From assembly GCA_013151835.1 (NCBI GenBank), contig JAADHK010000127.1:1-60787 (forward strand): a DNA stretch of 60,787 bases. The letters are read 5' to 3'. Positions 27,161 to 35,011 of the stretch are shown piece by piece. How positions within the stretch are numbered: position 1 is the stretch's first letter; each line of letters opens with the position of its first letter. The DNA comes from Deltaproteobacteria bacterium. Lineage in GTDB: Bacteria > Desulfobacterota > Desulfobacteria > Desulfobacterales > Desulfosalsimonadaceae. The notes beneath the pieces were generated by a model. That model saw only the letters and a program-made list of their open reading frames with translations, made no database searches and was not told where the DNA came from. A program made the translations under genes and the position numbers.

Positions 27161-27480
27161 GGCGGATTAGTAAAAAGTTCGTCAGATATCTCTCGCCAAG
27201 ACGCAGAAGCAAACAAGATGCTTTTATAAAAAACTTTGCGCCCTTAGGGCCCACGCAAAAATAACTTCACATTTTAAGTGCCGATGCATCCCGCCTGGCT
27301 GCGTTGCGAAAGCTCGGAATATTCCCGATACTGCACTTTCGCGCCTTGCCAGCCGGGCGCCTCAACACCAAAAATCTGTGAACTTATTCCTGCGCGAGCC
27401 CTTAGCGAGATTTGAGAAAAAAAATTGCTGACTGCAAAAACACCGCTGCGCGGGATAAACAGCTTTTTACGAGTCCATCA
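27161..27480. repeat. Composite palindromic element E with a nested second-family element
   Basis: The outer ends (GGCGGATTAGTAAAAAG and CTTTTTACGAGTCCATC) are diverged ends of the main family. Inside, 27247-27401 (155 bp) is a different palindrome. Its arms read GGGCYCRCGCARRAATAA and then STTCACA in both orientations, and its centre is TCGGAATATTCCCGA between GCGTTGCGAAAG and CTTTCGCGCCTTG. The trinucleotide TTA flanks it on both sides. This accounts for almost all of the 480-bp gap between yggT and proC. Confidence 0.7.
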
Positions 27481-27600
27481 GCACGTAGAATAAATAATAA
27501 CCGGGCAATAAGTCAAGCGCTTTCATTTCGCATACAAATGAACATTGACTTGCAGCCTCGCCTGCCTTATATTTTAGGTTCACCTTTTAAAGGAAAAAAT

Positions 27601-28446
27601 ATGGGCTTAAACGATATAAAAACCGGTTTTATCGGTGCCGGAAACATGGGCGGCGCCATGATAGGGGCGCTTGTACGAGCAGGTGTATCTCCATCTCAAA
27701 TTCTTGTTACAGACAAAAGAGATGATTACGCAAAAAGCCTTGGAAAATCTTACGGGATCAGAGTTTTTTCGTCCAACACGGAAATTGTCCAAAAATCCGA
27801 TATCGTGGTGCTCGCGGTCAAACCACAGGTCATGGACGATGTTTTGGATGAGTTTCTTGCCGCCGGTTCCTTTGGACGCCCTGATGCAAGAAAAATACTA
27901 ATCTCAATTGCAGCGGGTATACCCATAAGCCGGATCGAAAGAGCCGTGCCTGAAAATGCCAGGGCGAACGTCCCGATTATAAGGGTAATGCCAAACACCC
28001 CTGCCTTGGTTGGCGCGGCAATGTCCGCCATGTGCGCAAACTCTTTCGCAAACAACGAGGACATTGACACGGTAAGAAAAATCCTTTCAACCATGGGAGA
28101 CGTCATTATTTGCCCGGAAAGACTCATGGACGCGGTTACCGCTGTTTCAGGGTCCGGACCGGCATATTGCTTCTACCTTGCCGAAGCCATGATCCAGGCG
28201 GCAAAGGAGCTTGGTTTTTCAGACAAAGAGGCCCGTCAGCTGACCTTGTCAACCATACTCGGTTCAGCCCGTCTCATGTCGGCGGAAAAGGATGACCCGG
28301 AAGTCCTGCGCAAAAAGGTGACATCTCCTGGTGGAACCACTGAAGCCGCCGTCGGGGTCCTTGAGGATAATGGTGTTAAACAAACAATCATTTCGGCTAT
28401 CAAGGCGGCCGCAAAAAAGTCCCACCAGCTCAGCAAATCCGAATAG
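27601..28446 (+). CDS. proC: Pyrroline-5-carboxylate reductase ProC
   Basis: This 281-residue enzyme makes L-proline by NAD(P)H-dependent reduction. The Rossmann motif GFIGAGNMGGAMIGAL is at the N-terminus. VLAVKPQ, RVMPNTPALVG and the C-terminal signature VTSPGGTTEAAV are intact. I start it at the ATG at 27601, preceded by AAAGGA; the open frame extends 63 codons upstream into repeat element E, but that part is unrelated to the family. Confidence 0.95.
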   Translation: MGLNDIKTGFIGAGNMGGAMIGALVRAGVSPSQILVTDKRDDYAKSLGKSYGIRVFSSNTEIVQKSDIVVLAVKPQVMDDVLDEFLAAGSFGRPDARKILISIAAGIPISRIERAVPENARANVPIIRVMPNTPALVGAAMSAMCANSFANNEDIDTVRKILSTMGDVIICPERLMDAVTAVSGSGPAYCFYLAEAMIQAAKELGFSDKEARQLTLSTILGSARLMSAEKDDPEVLRKKVTSPGGTTEAAVGVLEDNGVKQTIISAIKAAAKKSHQLSKSE

Positions 28447-28496
28447 CTGCTTTTTTCCACAAGGCTCCTGTTCACAATCACGGGTGAATTTCGATT

Positions 28497-29198
28497 ATGT
28501 TTTCTGAACCGGTTTCTTTTGTTTCGGCCTTTGTCGCAGGGCTCCTGTCGTTTCTCTCCCCCTGCGTGCTTCCCCTTATACCGGCCTATTTCACATTTAT
28601 TACGGGATACTCCATAGAGGAGTTGACCGAAAAACCGAGCGTTAAAATCAGGCGTGACGTTCTTTTATCCACGCTCTTTTTCATCGCCGGGTTTTCTCTG
28701 GTTTTTATCCTCATGGGTGCGCTGGTTTCCTTTATAGGAGACGCCGTCACTCAATACAGGGATGCCATCCGGATCATAGGGGGCATTCTCATAATTTTTC
28801 TGGGCATCCATATGACCGGAATTATCCGATTTAAAAAACTGGATGTTGAAAAACGGATTCATCTGGAAAAACGGCCCCTGTATTTTATCGGGCCCTTTAT
28901 CGTGGGAATGGCCTTTGGCGCGGGTTGGAGCCCATGCATAGGCCCGCTTCTCGGATCAATACTGGCAATCGCCGCCAGTCGTGAAACTATCTGGCAAGGC
29001 GTTGCGCTGTTATCCGTTTACGCTGCGGGCCTCGGGATACCCTTTATGATAATCGCCTTTTTTATTCAATTTCTTCTGGGCATTATTAAAAAAGCATCCG
29101 GTGCCATGCGGTATATCAATACCGTTGCGGGCATACTGATGATACTTGTCGGATTTCTGCTTTTAACAGACCAAATGGCCTTTTTTATCAATATTTAA
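28497..29198 (+). CDS. ccdA: CcdA-type thiol-disulfide transporter (DsbD-like membrane protein)
   Basis: This 233-residue protein has about six membrane helices. The two conserved cysteine motifs FLSPCVLPLIPAYF and GWSPCIGPLLGS are the redox pair that carries electrons from thioredoxin across the membrane. The thioredoxin-like gene 15 bp downstream is its likely extracytoplasmic acceptor. Likely roles are cytochrome c maturation or envelope disulfide reduction. Confidence 0.9.
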   Translation: MFSEPVSFVSAFVAGLLSFLSPCVLPLIPAYFTFITGYSIEELTEKPSVKIRRDVLLSTLFFIAGFSLVFILMGALVSFIGDAVTQYRDAIRIIGGILIIFLGIHMTGIIRFKKLDVEKRIHLEKRPLYFIGPFIVGMAFGAGWSPCIGPLLGSILAIAASRETIWQGVALLSVYAAGLGIPFMIIAFFIQFLLGIIKKASGAMRYINTVAGILMILVGFLLLTDQMAFFINI

Positions 29199-29213
29199 AC
29201 TACGGGGTGATTC

Positions 29214-29684
29214 ATGCATAGAAGCTATAAATACATAGTTGTTACATTAACCATACTTTCTTTCCTTTTTATATCCGGCCCGGCGCGATCCGACACCGGT
29301 AAAATTCACTGGCTTTCATATAAGGAGGGTATAAAAAAAATAAAGGCCGAACATAAAAAAGGTTATGTCCATTTCTATACGAGCTGGTGTACTTATTGCA
29401 AACTAATGGATAAACAGACTTTTAACGACAAGAAGGTAATAAAGTATTTAAACGAAAATTTTATCGCCATACGTGTCAATGCGGAAGATAAGGCCAACAG
29501 GGCAATAGTCCGGCGTTACTCTGCATATCAATATCCATTTAACATTTTCTTTAACGAAGACGCTTCCGGCATCGGAAACCGACCCGGCTTCATTCCCCCG
29601 GATATGTTTATCTCCATACTTAAATACCTCCATACAGACAGCTATAAAAAAATTTCTTTTTCAGATTATACAGAAAAGCAATGA
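29214..29684 (+). CDS. Secreted thioredoxin-like protein
   Basis: This 156-residue protein has a signal peptide (about residues 1-26) and one thioredoxin fold with active site SWCTYCKLMDK, resembling DUF255/SoxW-type thioredoxins. The cis-Pro region reads YPFNIFF. It is expected to be periplasmic and to receive electrons from the adjacent CcdA-like protein. The stop overlaps the Nudix gene start by 4 bp. Confidence 0.82.
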   Translation: MHRSYKYIVVTLTILSFLFISGPARSDTGKIHWLSYKEGIKKIKAEHKKGYVHFYTSWCTYCKLMDKQTFNDKKVIKYLNENFIAIRVNAEDKANRAIVRRYSAYQYPFNIFFNEDASGIGNRPGFIPPDMFISILKYLHTDSYKKISFSDYTEKQ

Positions 29685-30280
29685 TATCCGGAAAAACGTT
29701 TTACGCGCTCAGGAGACTTGTTGAAAATAGCGGTACCATGACCGCTCCCGACAGCAACGCCCGTCATTTTGCCAGTGTTGTTTTACCTGTTTTCGAGAAA
29801 AACAGCATACTGCATATCCTTGCGATTCTGAAGGCCGATAACGGCGGATACCCATGGAGCAATCAGGTGGCCCTTCCCGGCGGGCATATTGATAAAACAG
29901 ATACGAACGCCCTTTTTGCGGGCTTAAGGGAATTAAAAGAAGAACTCGGTATAACACCGCCGCATATCATACCCGTAGGCTCCATGGGACATTTTCAGAC
30001 CATCTTGAATACCGACATAGAGGTTTTTGTCGCTACATGGGATGCGTATGATGATGAGGTAGCCTTTGATAGGAAGGAAATCTCCGAGATTTTTCATATC
30101 CCGCTACCCGAACTTGCCGACCACCATGCGTCTGCCGGCTTTTCAGGCCGAATTCCTCCCATTGATGAGCTTATCTATCCTTTTCAAGGACTTGAGATAT
30201 GGGGAGTAACGGCTAGGATCCTCCATTTTTTTATTGAAGGCCTGTTACCGGATTTTTTTCAGACACCGAACGCAAGTTGA
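29681..30280 (+). CDS. Nudix hydrolase, CoA-pyrophosphatase-like
   Basis: This 199-residue protein has ALPGGHIDKTDTNALFAGLR followed by ELKEELGI, the NUDT7/YeaB-type Nudix box, in which LRELKEELGI keeps the metal-binding glutamates. It probably cleaves CoA or a related nucleotide pyrophosphate. The family is normally about 190-200 residues. The TGA stop is also the first three bases of a solo palindromic-element end (TGACGACTCCGTAAAAA, 30278-30294). Confidence 0.8.
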   Translation: MISGKTFYALRRLVENSGTMTAPDSNARHFASVVLPVFEKNSILHILAILKADNGGYPWSNQVALPGGHIDKTDTNALFAGLRELKEELGITPPHIIPVGSMGHFQTILNTDIEVFVATWDAYDDEVAFDRKEISEIFHIPLPELADHHASAGFSGRIPPIDELIYPFQGLEIWGVTARILHFFIEGLLPDFFQTPNAS

Positions 30281-30310
30281 CGACTCCGTAAAAACCTGTA
30301 AATCCGTCAA
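30278..30310. repeat. Solo end of the palindromic element family
   Basis: TGACGACTCCGTAAAAA matches the left end of copy H, but no inner hairpin follows. It contains the stop codon of the Nudix gene. Similar solo ends are at 17078-17095 (GATGGCGTCGTAAAAA) and 57234-57258 (TGATGATTTCGTAAAAAG). Confidence 0.5.
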
Positions 30311-30348
30311 AATTTTTCATCGTGTCCACGAGCCTGACTTAGCAAAAA

Positions 30349-30394
30349 GCACAATATATAGATTTTTTTCTTGACAGGCATCAATATATTGTTA
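30349..30394 (+). promoter_or_regulatory. Paired NrdR boxes upstream of nrdD
   Basis: Two sites match the NrdR core CWATATATWG exactly: CAATATATAG (30352-30361) and CAATATATTG (30382-30391). They are 30 bp apart, about three turns, as expected for cooperative NrdR binding. The second lies inside the promoter spacer. NrdR represses ribonucleotide reductase genes when dATP is abundant. No nrdR gene is in the window. Confidence 0.8.
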
Positions 30395-30398
30395 TATA
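30371..30398 (+). promoter_or_regulatory. Sigma70 promoter of nrdDG
   Basis: TTGACA (30371-30376), a 16-bp spacer and TATATA (30393-30398). The downstream NrdR box occupies the spacer, so binding would block polymerase. Confidence 0.7.
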
Positions 30399-30473
30399 GG
30401 TAAGCCATAAACGTTCCAGAAAGCATATGCGCTCATTATCTAATCACCGGGATTGAAGAGGAAAGGACAACAG

Positions 30474-32570
30474 ATGTTTACACAAATAAAAAAAAGAGAT
30501 GGCCGGGTTGTTGACTTTGACGGATCCAAAATAACAGCAGCCCTGGCCCGTGCCGGAAAGGCATCGGGTGAATTCAATGGGCAGATTGCCAAACGATTGA
30601 CTCTTCAGGTTTTGACCCTGGCCCATGAAATGAATCTCGACAAACCGCCGGGAGTTGAAGAAATTCAGGATATAGTAGAACGCGTCCTTATTGAATCCCC
30701 ATACTTCCAGGCTGCCAAGGCCTATATCATTTACCGTGAGCAGCATGCCCAGTTACGAAGTATCACCACCAAGGCGAATATTGACCTGGTGGAAAACTAT
30801 GTTCAGAAACTTGACTGGAAGATAAAAGAAAACAGCAATATGAGTTTTTCTCTTCAGGGCTTGAACAACTATATTTCCTCGGATATCACGGCTGAATACT
30901 GGCTTAACCGGATTTACCCTCCTGAAATAAGAAATGTGCATAAAAATGGCGACCTGCACATTCATGACCTCAGCCTATTGTCCATATACTGTGTGGGATG
31001 GGACTTGCAGGATATTTTGAAAATGGGGTTCATGGGTGTTCCCGGCAAGGTGGAAAGTGCTCCACCCAAACACCTGAGATCCGCCCTGGGACAAATCGTA
31101 AACTTTTTCTATACCCTTCAGGGTGAGGCTGCCGGGGCACAGGCGGTATCCAATTTCGACACGCTGCTGGCACCCTTTGTCCGGTACGACAACCTGTCTT
31201 ATCGCGAGGTAAAGCAGGCCCTACAGGAGTTTGTTTTTAACATAAATATTCCGACCAGAGTGGGATTCCAGACCCCTTTTACAAATATTACCATGGACCT
31301 GGAAGTCCCCTCAACGCTAAAGGATTCACCCGTGATTATCGGCGGAGAATTCAAATCTGAAACCTATGGCGAATTTCAGACGGAAATGGACCTGATTAAC
31401 CGGGCCTTTGCGGAAGTCATGATTGAAGGTGACGCCCGTGGCCGAGTCTTCACTTTCCCCATACCTACTTATAATATCACCGCCGACTTTGACTGGGACA
31501 ACCCCAACCATGAAAACATATGGAAGATGACGGGAAAATACGGCATCCCTTATTTCTCTAATTTCGTCAACTCGGACATGTCTCCCGAGGATGCACGCTC
31601 CATGTGTTGCCGTCTCCGCCTTGACAATCGTGAATTACAAAAACGGGGCGGCGGACTCTTCGGTGCAAATCCCCTTACCGGTTCCATTGGTGTTGTAACC
31701 ATTAATTTGCCCCGGATTGGTTTTGTCTCCGCGACAAAAGATATTTTTTTCAAGCGGATTGAGCAGCTTTGCGATATTGCCAAGCAAAGCCTTACAATAA
31801 AAAGAAAAATACTCGAACATTTTACCGAACAAGGTCTGTACCCGTACTCCATGTTCTATCTCAGGGCCATAAAGGAGCGGACCGGTGGGTATTGGACAAA
31901 CCATTTTTCAACAATCGGTATAATGGGTATGAATGAGGCGTGTGTCAATTTCATGGGCGAAGATATAGGACAGCCCGAAGGCCAGGCTTTTGCAATAGAA
32001 GTTCTCGATTTTCTTCGTAAAAAACTTGAAAAGATACAGGCTGAAACGGGCGAAATCTTCAACCTCGAAGCCACTCCAGGCGAGGGGACTGCTTTCAGAC
32101 TGGCGATGATAGACAAGCAGATGTACCCTGAAATCATTTGCGCAAACGAAACGGATTTCCGCGAAAGCGAGGCGAATCCGTTTTACACAAACTCAAGCCA
32201 GCTTCCGGTAAATTATACCAATGACCTGTTTGAAGCGCTTGAGCTTCAGGATGAATTACAGACAAAATATACAGGCGGAACTGTCTTCCATATCTTCCTC
32301 GGAGAAGAGATTCATGACTTTGAATCGACAAAAAACCTGGTCCGCAAAATCACGGACAATTTTCATATGCCCTATTTTACACTCACTCCCACGTTTTCCG
32401 TCTGCTCGAACCATGGTTATTTATCCGGTTGTCACGAGAAATGCCCCAGGTGTCATACTGCAACGGAAGTTTATTCCCGGGTCGTGGGCTATCTCAGACC
32501 CGTCAAGCAATGGAACAACGGAAAACAAGCGGAATTTTATATACGAAAAACTTTTAAACTTGCATCCTGA
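30474..32570 (+). CDS. nrdD: Anaerobic ribonucleoside-triphosphate reductase NrdD
   Basis: This 698-residue oxygen-sensitive glycyl-radical enzyme makes dNTPs from NTPs. An ATP-cone starts at MFTQIKKRDGRVVDFDGSKI and carries the allosteric site. The C-terminal zinc site is CSNHGYLSGCHEKCPRC. The glycyl-radical loop is RVVGYLRPVKQWNNGKQ, where RVCGY is more usual. I chose the ATG at 30474, after AAAGGAC; the frame is open 7 codons further upstream. nrdG, its activase, follows by 2 bp. Confidence 0.95.
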   Translation: MFTQIKKRDGRVVDFDGSKITAALARAGKASGEFNGQIAKRLTLQVLTLAHEMNLDKPPGVEEIQDIVERVLIESPYFQAAKAYIIYREQHAQLRSITTKANIDLVENYVQKLDWKIKENSNMSFSLQGLNNYISSDITAEYWLNRIYPPEIRNVHKNGDLHIHDLSLLSIYCVGWDLQDILKMGFMGVPGKVESAPPKHLRSALGQIVNFFYTLQGEAAGAQAVSNFDTLLAPFVRYDNLSYREVKQALQEFVFNINIPTRVGFQTPFTNITMDLEVPSTLKDSPVIIGGEFKSETYGEFQTEMDLINRAFAEVMIEGDARGRVFTFPIPTYNITADFDWDNPNHENIWKMTGKYGIPYFSNFVNSDMSPEDARSMCCRLRLDNRELQKRGGGLFGANPLTGSIGVVTINLPRIGFVSATKDIFFKRIEQLCDIAKQSLTIKRKILEHFTEQGLYPYSMFYLRAIKERTGGYWTNHFSTIGIMGMNEACVNFMGEDIGQPEGQAFAIEVLDFLRKKLEKIQAETGEIFNLEATPGEGTAFRLAMIDKQMYPEIICANETDFRESEANPFYTNSSQLPVNYTNDLFEALELQDELQTKYTGGTVFHIFLGEEIHDFESTKNLVRKITDNFHMPYFTLTPTFSVCSNHGYLSGCHEKCPRCHTATEVYSRVVGYLRPVKQWNNGKQAEFYIRKTFKLAS

Positions 32571-32572
32571 CC

Positions 32573-33268
32573 ATGATTATCGGTGGTCTTGAAAAGATAT
32601 CCCTGATCGATTATGCCCCAAAGCTGTCGTGTGTTATTTTTACCATGGGGTGCAATTTCAGATGCCCGTACTGCCATAATGCTCAATTGGTACTTGCAAG
32701 AGAAACTCAAAAATTAATTGATGAAAAATTAATTTTTGAGTTTCTCGAAAAAAGGAAAATGCATCTGGACGGAGTGGTCATTACGGGCGGAGAGCCAACA
32801 TTGCAGCCTGATTTGCCTGATTTCGCCGCACGTATAAAAGAGATGGGTTTTCTAGTCAAACTTGACACAAACGGGAGCAATCCATCCCGGCTTCTCAAAA
32901 TGATAAGCCTTGGCCTCCTTGATTATATTGCCATGGATATAAAAACAGACCCGGCGCGATACACAAAAGAAGTGGGAGCGGCATGCAGTCCGAAAGATAT
33001 CGTTGCATCAGCCCACATGATTATTGAGTCCGGCCTTAAGCATGAATTCAGGACTACATGCGTTACTCCCATAATTAATTCAGAAGCCATTAAAACGATT
33101 GCCAAGATTGTTAGCGGAGCAGATCAATACGCTTTACAATCCGCTCATATGGATAATATTCTTGAACCGGATTTTTTTGCCGGGAAAAACCGCTGCTCCA
33201 CGGAGGATGAAATGGAGGAATTCAAACAGATACTGTCTCCAGCGGTCAAAACTTGCGTAATCCGCTGA
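32573..33268 (+). CDS. nrdG: Anaerobic ribonucleotide reductase activating protein NrdG
   Basis: This 231-residue radical SAM enzyme generates the glycyl radical on NrdD. The cluster motif is CNFRCPYCHN and the SAM-binding GGEPTL follows near residue 64. It lies directly after nrdD. A perfect 20-bp inverted repeat with a 7-base loop (32700-32746) lies inside the coding region, encoding a charged helix after the cluster. That is unusual in coding DNA and could form a strong mRNA hairpin. Confidence 0.93.
   Translation: MIIGGLEKISLIDYAPKLSCVIFTMGCNFRCPYCHNAQLVLARETQKLIDEKLIFEFLEKRKMHLDGVVITGGEPTLQPDLPDFAARIKEMGFLVKLDTNGSNPSRLLKMISLGLLDYIAMDIKTDPARYTKEVGAACSPKDIVASAHMIIESGLKHEFRTTCVTPIINSEAIKTIAKIVSGADQYALQSAHMDNILEPDFFAGKNRCSTEDEMEEFKQILSPAVKTCVIR
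32700..32746 (+). repeat. Perfect 20-bp inverted repeat inside nrdG
   Basis: Arms are 32700-32719 (starting GAGAAACTC) and 32727-32746 (ending GAGTTTCTC) with loop GATGAAA. Every position pairs. The arms are A/T-rich in the middle, so the sequence is not related to the TGAYGG element family. Confidence 0.9.
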
Positions 33269-33304
33269 TATGGCTTTCAGATTTTAACCAAGCATTTAAC
33301 AAAC

Positions 33305-33499
33305 ATGACGCTTATTCAAATACTAAAAATCATCTGTCTTTTCGCAGCAGCCGTAATACTCGGAAATATGTTTCTGGATGAAGTGAAAAATGCGCGGATT
33401 GAGCATAAGCCATGGTACGCGCCATACCTAACCATACCGGGATTGCTGATTATCATTGCCATCCTCCTGCCGTTGCTCATCAGGCTCCTTGAATCTTAA
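33305..33499 (+). CDS. Small two-helix membrane protein
   Basis: This 64-residue frame has two hydrophobic segments (about 6-22 and 44-62) around a short polar loop (DEVKNARIEHKPWYAPYLT). I do not recognise a family. It starts 36 bp after nrdG in the same direction and may belong to that operon. Its size and consistent helix pattern favour a real gene over a chance frame. Confidence 0.6.
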   Translation: MTLIQILKIICLFAAAVILGNMFLDEVKNARIEHKPWYAPYLTIPGLLIIIAILLPLLIRLLES

Positions 33500-33519
33500 A
33501 AACTTTCCCACACTAATAC

Positions 33520-33679
33520 TGATGGCGTCGTAAAAAGTCCCATCTACTGCGTTGTAGCGGGTCGCGAAATACTCGGAATACTATATGTATGCCTCCGCTT
33601 TCGCGACCACTACGCCTTGTATATGGAACTTTCTACTTAGCCATCGTAACCGGGTTGTCTGACTTTTTACGAGACCATC
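33520..33679. mobile_element. Palindromic element copy F (long form) with target duplication
   Basis: This 160-bp element has ends TGATGGCGTCGTAAAAAGTC and GACTTTTTACGAGACCATC. The direct repeat AATAC (33515-33519 and 33680-33684; identity extends to AATACTGA) flanks it. The stem arms are GGTCGCGAAA (33560-33569) and TTTCGCGACC (33599-33608). It is almost identical to copy J in the opposite orientation. The tail between hairpin and right end (about 33631-33660) is present only in long copies. Confidence 0.85.
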
Positions 33680-33684
33680 AATAC

Positions 33685-33810
33685 TGAGGGCTCGTAAAAA
33701 GCTTCATATGCAAGGCGCACGAGTCGGGAAAGGGCGAAAGCGTGCTTTTTGTACGTTGAGTTCTTTTTCGACTCGCGCAACGCCGCAGATGGACTTTTTA
33801 CGAGTCCGTC
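33685..33810. repeat. Palindromic element copy G (short form)
   Basis: This 126-bp element directly follows F. Its ends are TGAGGGCTCGTAAAAAG and CTTTTTACGAGTCCGTC. The inner arms include CGAGTCG (33720-33726) and CGACTCG (33769-33775). The right end encodes the last codons and TAA stop of the minus-strand gene beside it. Confidence 0.8.
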
Positions 33811-34166
33811 AAAGTCTTTCCTTCTCTTTTAAGCAGGTCCCTGTACCAGCACGCGAAATCAAACATGCCCAGAAACTTCTCGTCTTCATTTATTATGCCG
33901 AGGCATAAATCAAATGCGCCTTTTCTGTAGTCATTTCCATGTGAATCCAGATTCCGATCATTATTTGCATCCATGAAGTAAAAAAATTCCCGTATCAGCA
34001 TCTGTGAAGTTCTTCGGGTTTTGTCCATTCTCATGTCTATGGGATCATTTGGCTTTTCAAATGGGTCCCAACTTTCATACCCTTTTTTCATGATATGTTT
34101 CTGACGGCGTGGCGACATGGAGTCATAAATCGCTTTTTTGAGGTCTTCGCTGTTATGATTCTCCAT
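33798..34166 (-). CDS. Uncharacterised acidic protein downstream of YkgJ-like gene
   Basis: This 122-residue soluble protein is of unknown function. It contains SPRRQKHIMKKGYESWDPF and DKTRRTSQMLIREFFYF segments, which do not match a family I know. I chose the ATG at 34166 because AAGGAG lies exactly 9 bp upstream; this start overlaps the YkgJ-like gene stop. The last four residues (LTDS) and the stop are encoded by element G, so the ancestral C-terminus was probably different. Confidence 0.65.
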   Translation of the reverse strand: MENHNSEDLKKAIYDSMSPRRQKHIMKKGYESWDPFEKPNDPIDMRMDKTRRTSQMLIREFFYFMDANNDRNLDSHGNDYRKGAFDLCLGIINEDEKFLGMFDFACWYRDLLKREGKTLTDS

Positions 34167-34845
34167 CTTTTGCATCTCCTTTTTCTTTTTCCTTATTTGC
34201 ACTTCCGAGATATTCGGCATCGTATTCGGTTAAAAGCGCCATTGAAAGCGGCACAAGGACTTCGGACAACTTGTCATGCTTTGACCCTATGGCAAGTACA
34301 AGCTCTTCGGAAATTCGGAGTAATTGGTCATGAATTGCATCCATATTAATCGTAGGATATGATTTTCCCCGCTCAAAACCAGCCATGCCACATGTCCGCC
34401 CTTTTCCGCCGATGGCAAGGGGTGCCCCGTAAATTTTGCAGGCAATAGGGCGGTATGGATAAAGCCCGCATCTGTCCTGTTCGGTTAAAAGAGGGCATTT
34501 TATCTTCTCCCTGGCCATATTCTCAACCACCATGGTTTCATCCTTTCCATCCTGGACGGCCTTGAATGCAGCTTTTTTGAGACGATAAATTTGACGGTTT
34601 GCATTATTCGCCTTTTCCAGCATAGCTGTCTTTTCTTCTTCTGCAAAGATTTCGTCAAAACGACGTTTTATGTAAAGCGCTTCTATCAGTGTAAGATCAA
34701 AAAGCGCATAACAGCAGTCCGTACAGCCGGGACGGCACCGGACCATATCAGGGAAATTCTCCCGAATCTTTTGAAACGCCATGGCGGCATTTTCTGCCAT
34801 AGTCTCATATTTTTCAAAAAAAACTGATAAATCAGTAACGCTCAT
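34153..34845 (-). CDS. YkgJ family cysteine-cluster protein
   Basis: This 230-residue protein has the zinc/iron-chelating cysteine signature: CRPGCTDCCYA near residue 39, then CPLLTEQDRCGLYPYRPIACKIYG near 117. The metal and function are not established for the family. It has an AGGAG ribosome binding site and overlaps the downstream gene by 14 bp, indicating a two-gene operon. Confidence 0.82.
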   Translation of the reverse strand: MSVTDLSVFFEKYETMAENAAMAFQKIRENFPDMVRCRPGCTDCCYALFDLTLIEALYIKRRFDEIFAEEEKTAMLEKANNANRQIYRLKKAAFKAVQDGKDETMVVENMAREKIKCPLLTEQDRCGLYPYRPIACKIYGAPLAIGGKGRTCGMAGFERGKSYPTINMDAIHDQLLRISEELVLAIGSKHDKLSEVLVPLSMALLTEYDAEYLGSANKEKEKGDAKDGES

Positions 34846-34962
34846 CGTGTTCTCCTATTTGCGTTGCCGCAATATTTATTGACATCCGTTCACTGTTAGC
34901 GGTTGCCGGTTAACGGCGTTGTTCATCAACTGTCAATTGGTAACCATGACGGGTCCGTTTAT

Positions 34963-34978
34963 TGTTTCACGTGAAACA
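34963..34978. other. parS centromere site
   Basis: TGTTTCACGTGAAACA is a perfect 16-bp match to the conserved bacterial parS site bound by ParB. It lies in the intergenic region after mnmE, at the end of the rpmH-rnpA-yidD-yidC-jag-mnmE operon, which is usually near the replication origin. parA and parB are not in the window. Confidence 0.93.
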
Positions 34979-35011
34979 AATCCAACTATACCAAAAGAGG
35001 GACATGGGCAC

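Noticed and set aside
27412-27600. N-terminal 63-codon extension of proC
   Set aside because: It lies in repeat element E, has no similarity to the family, and the ATG at 27601 has a ribosome binding site.
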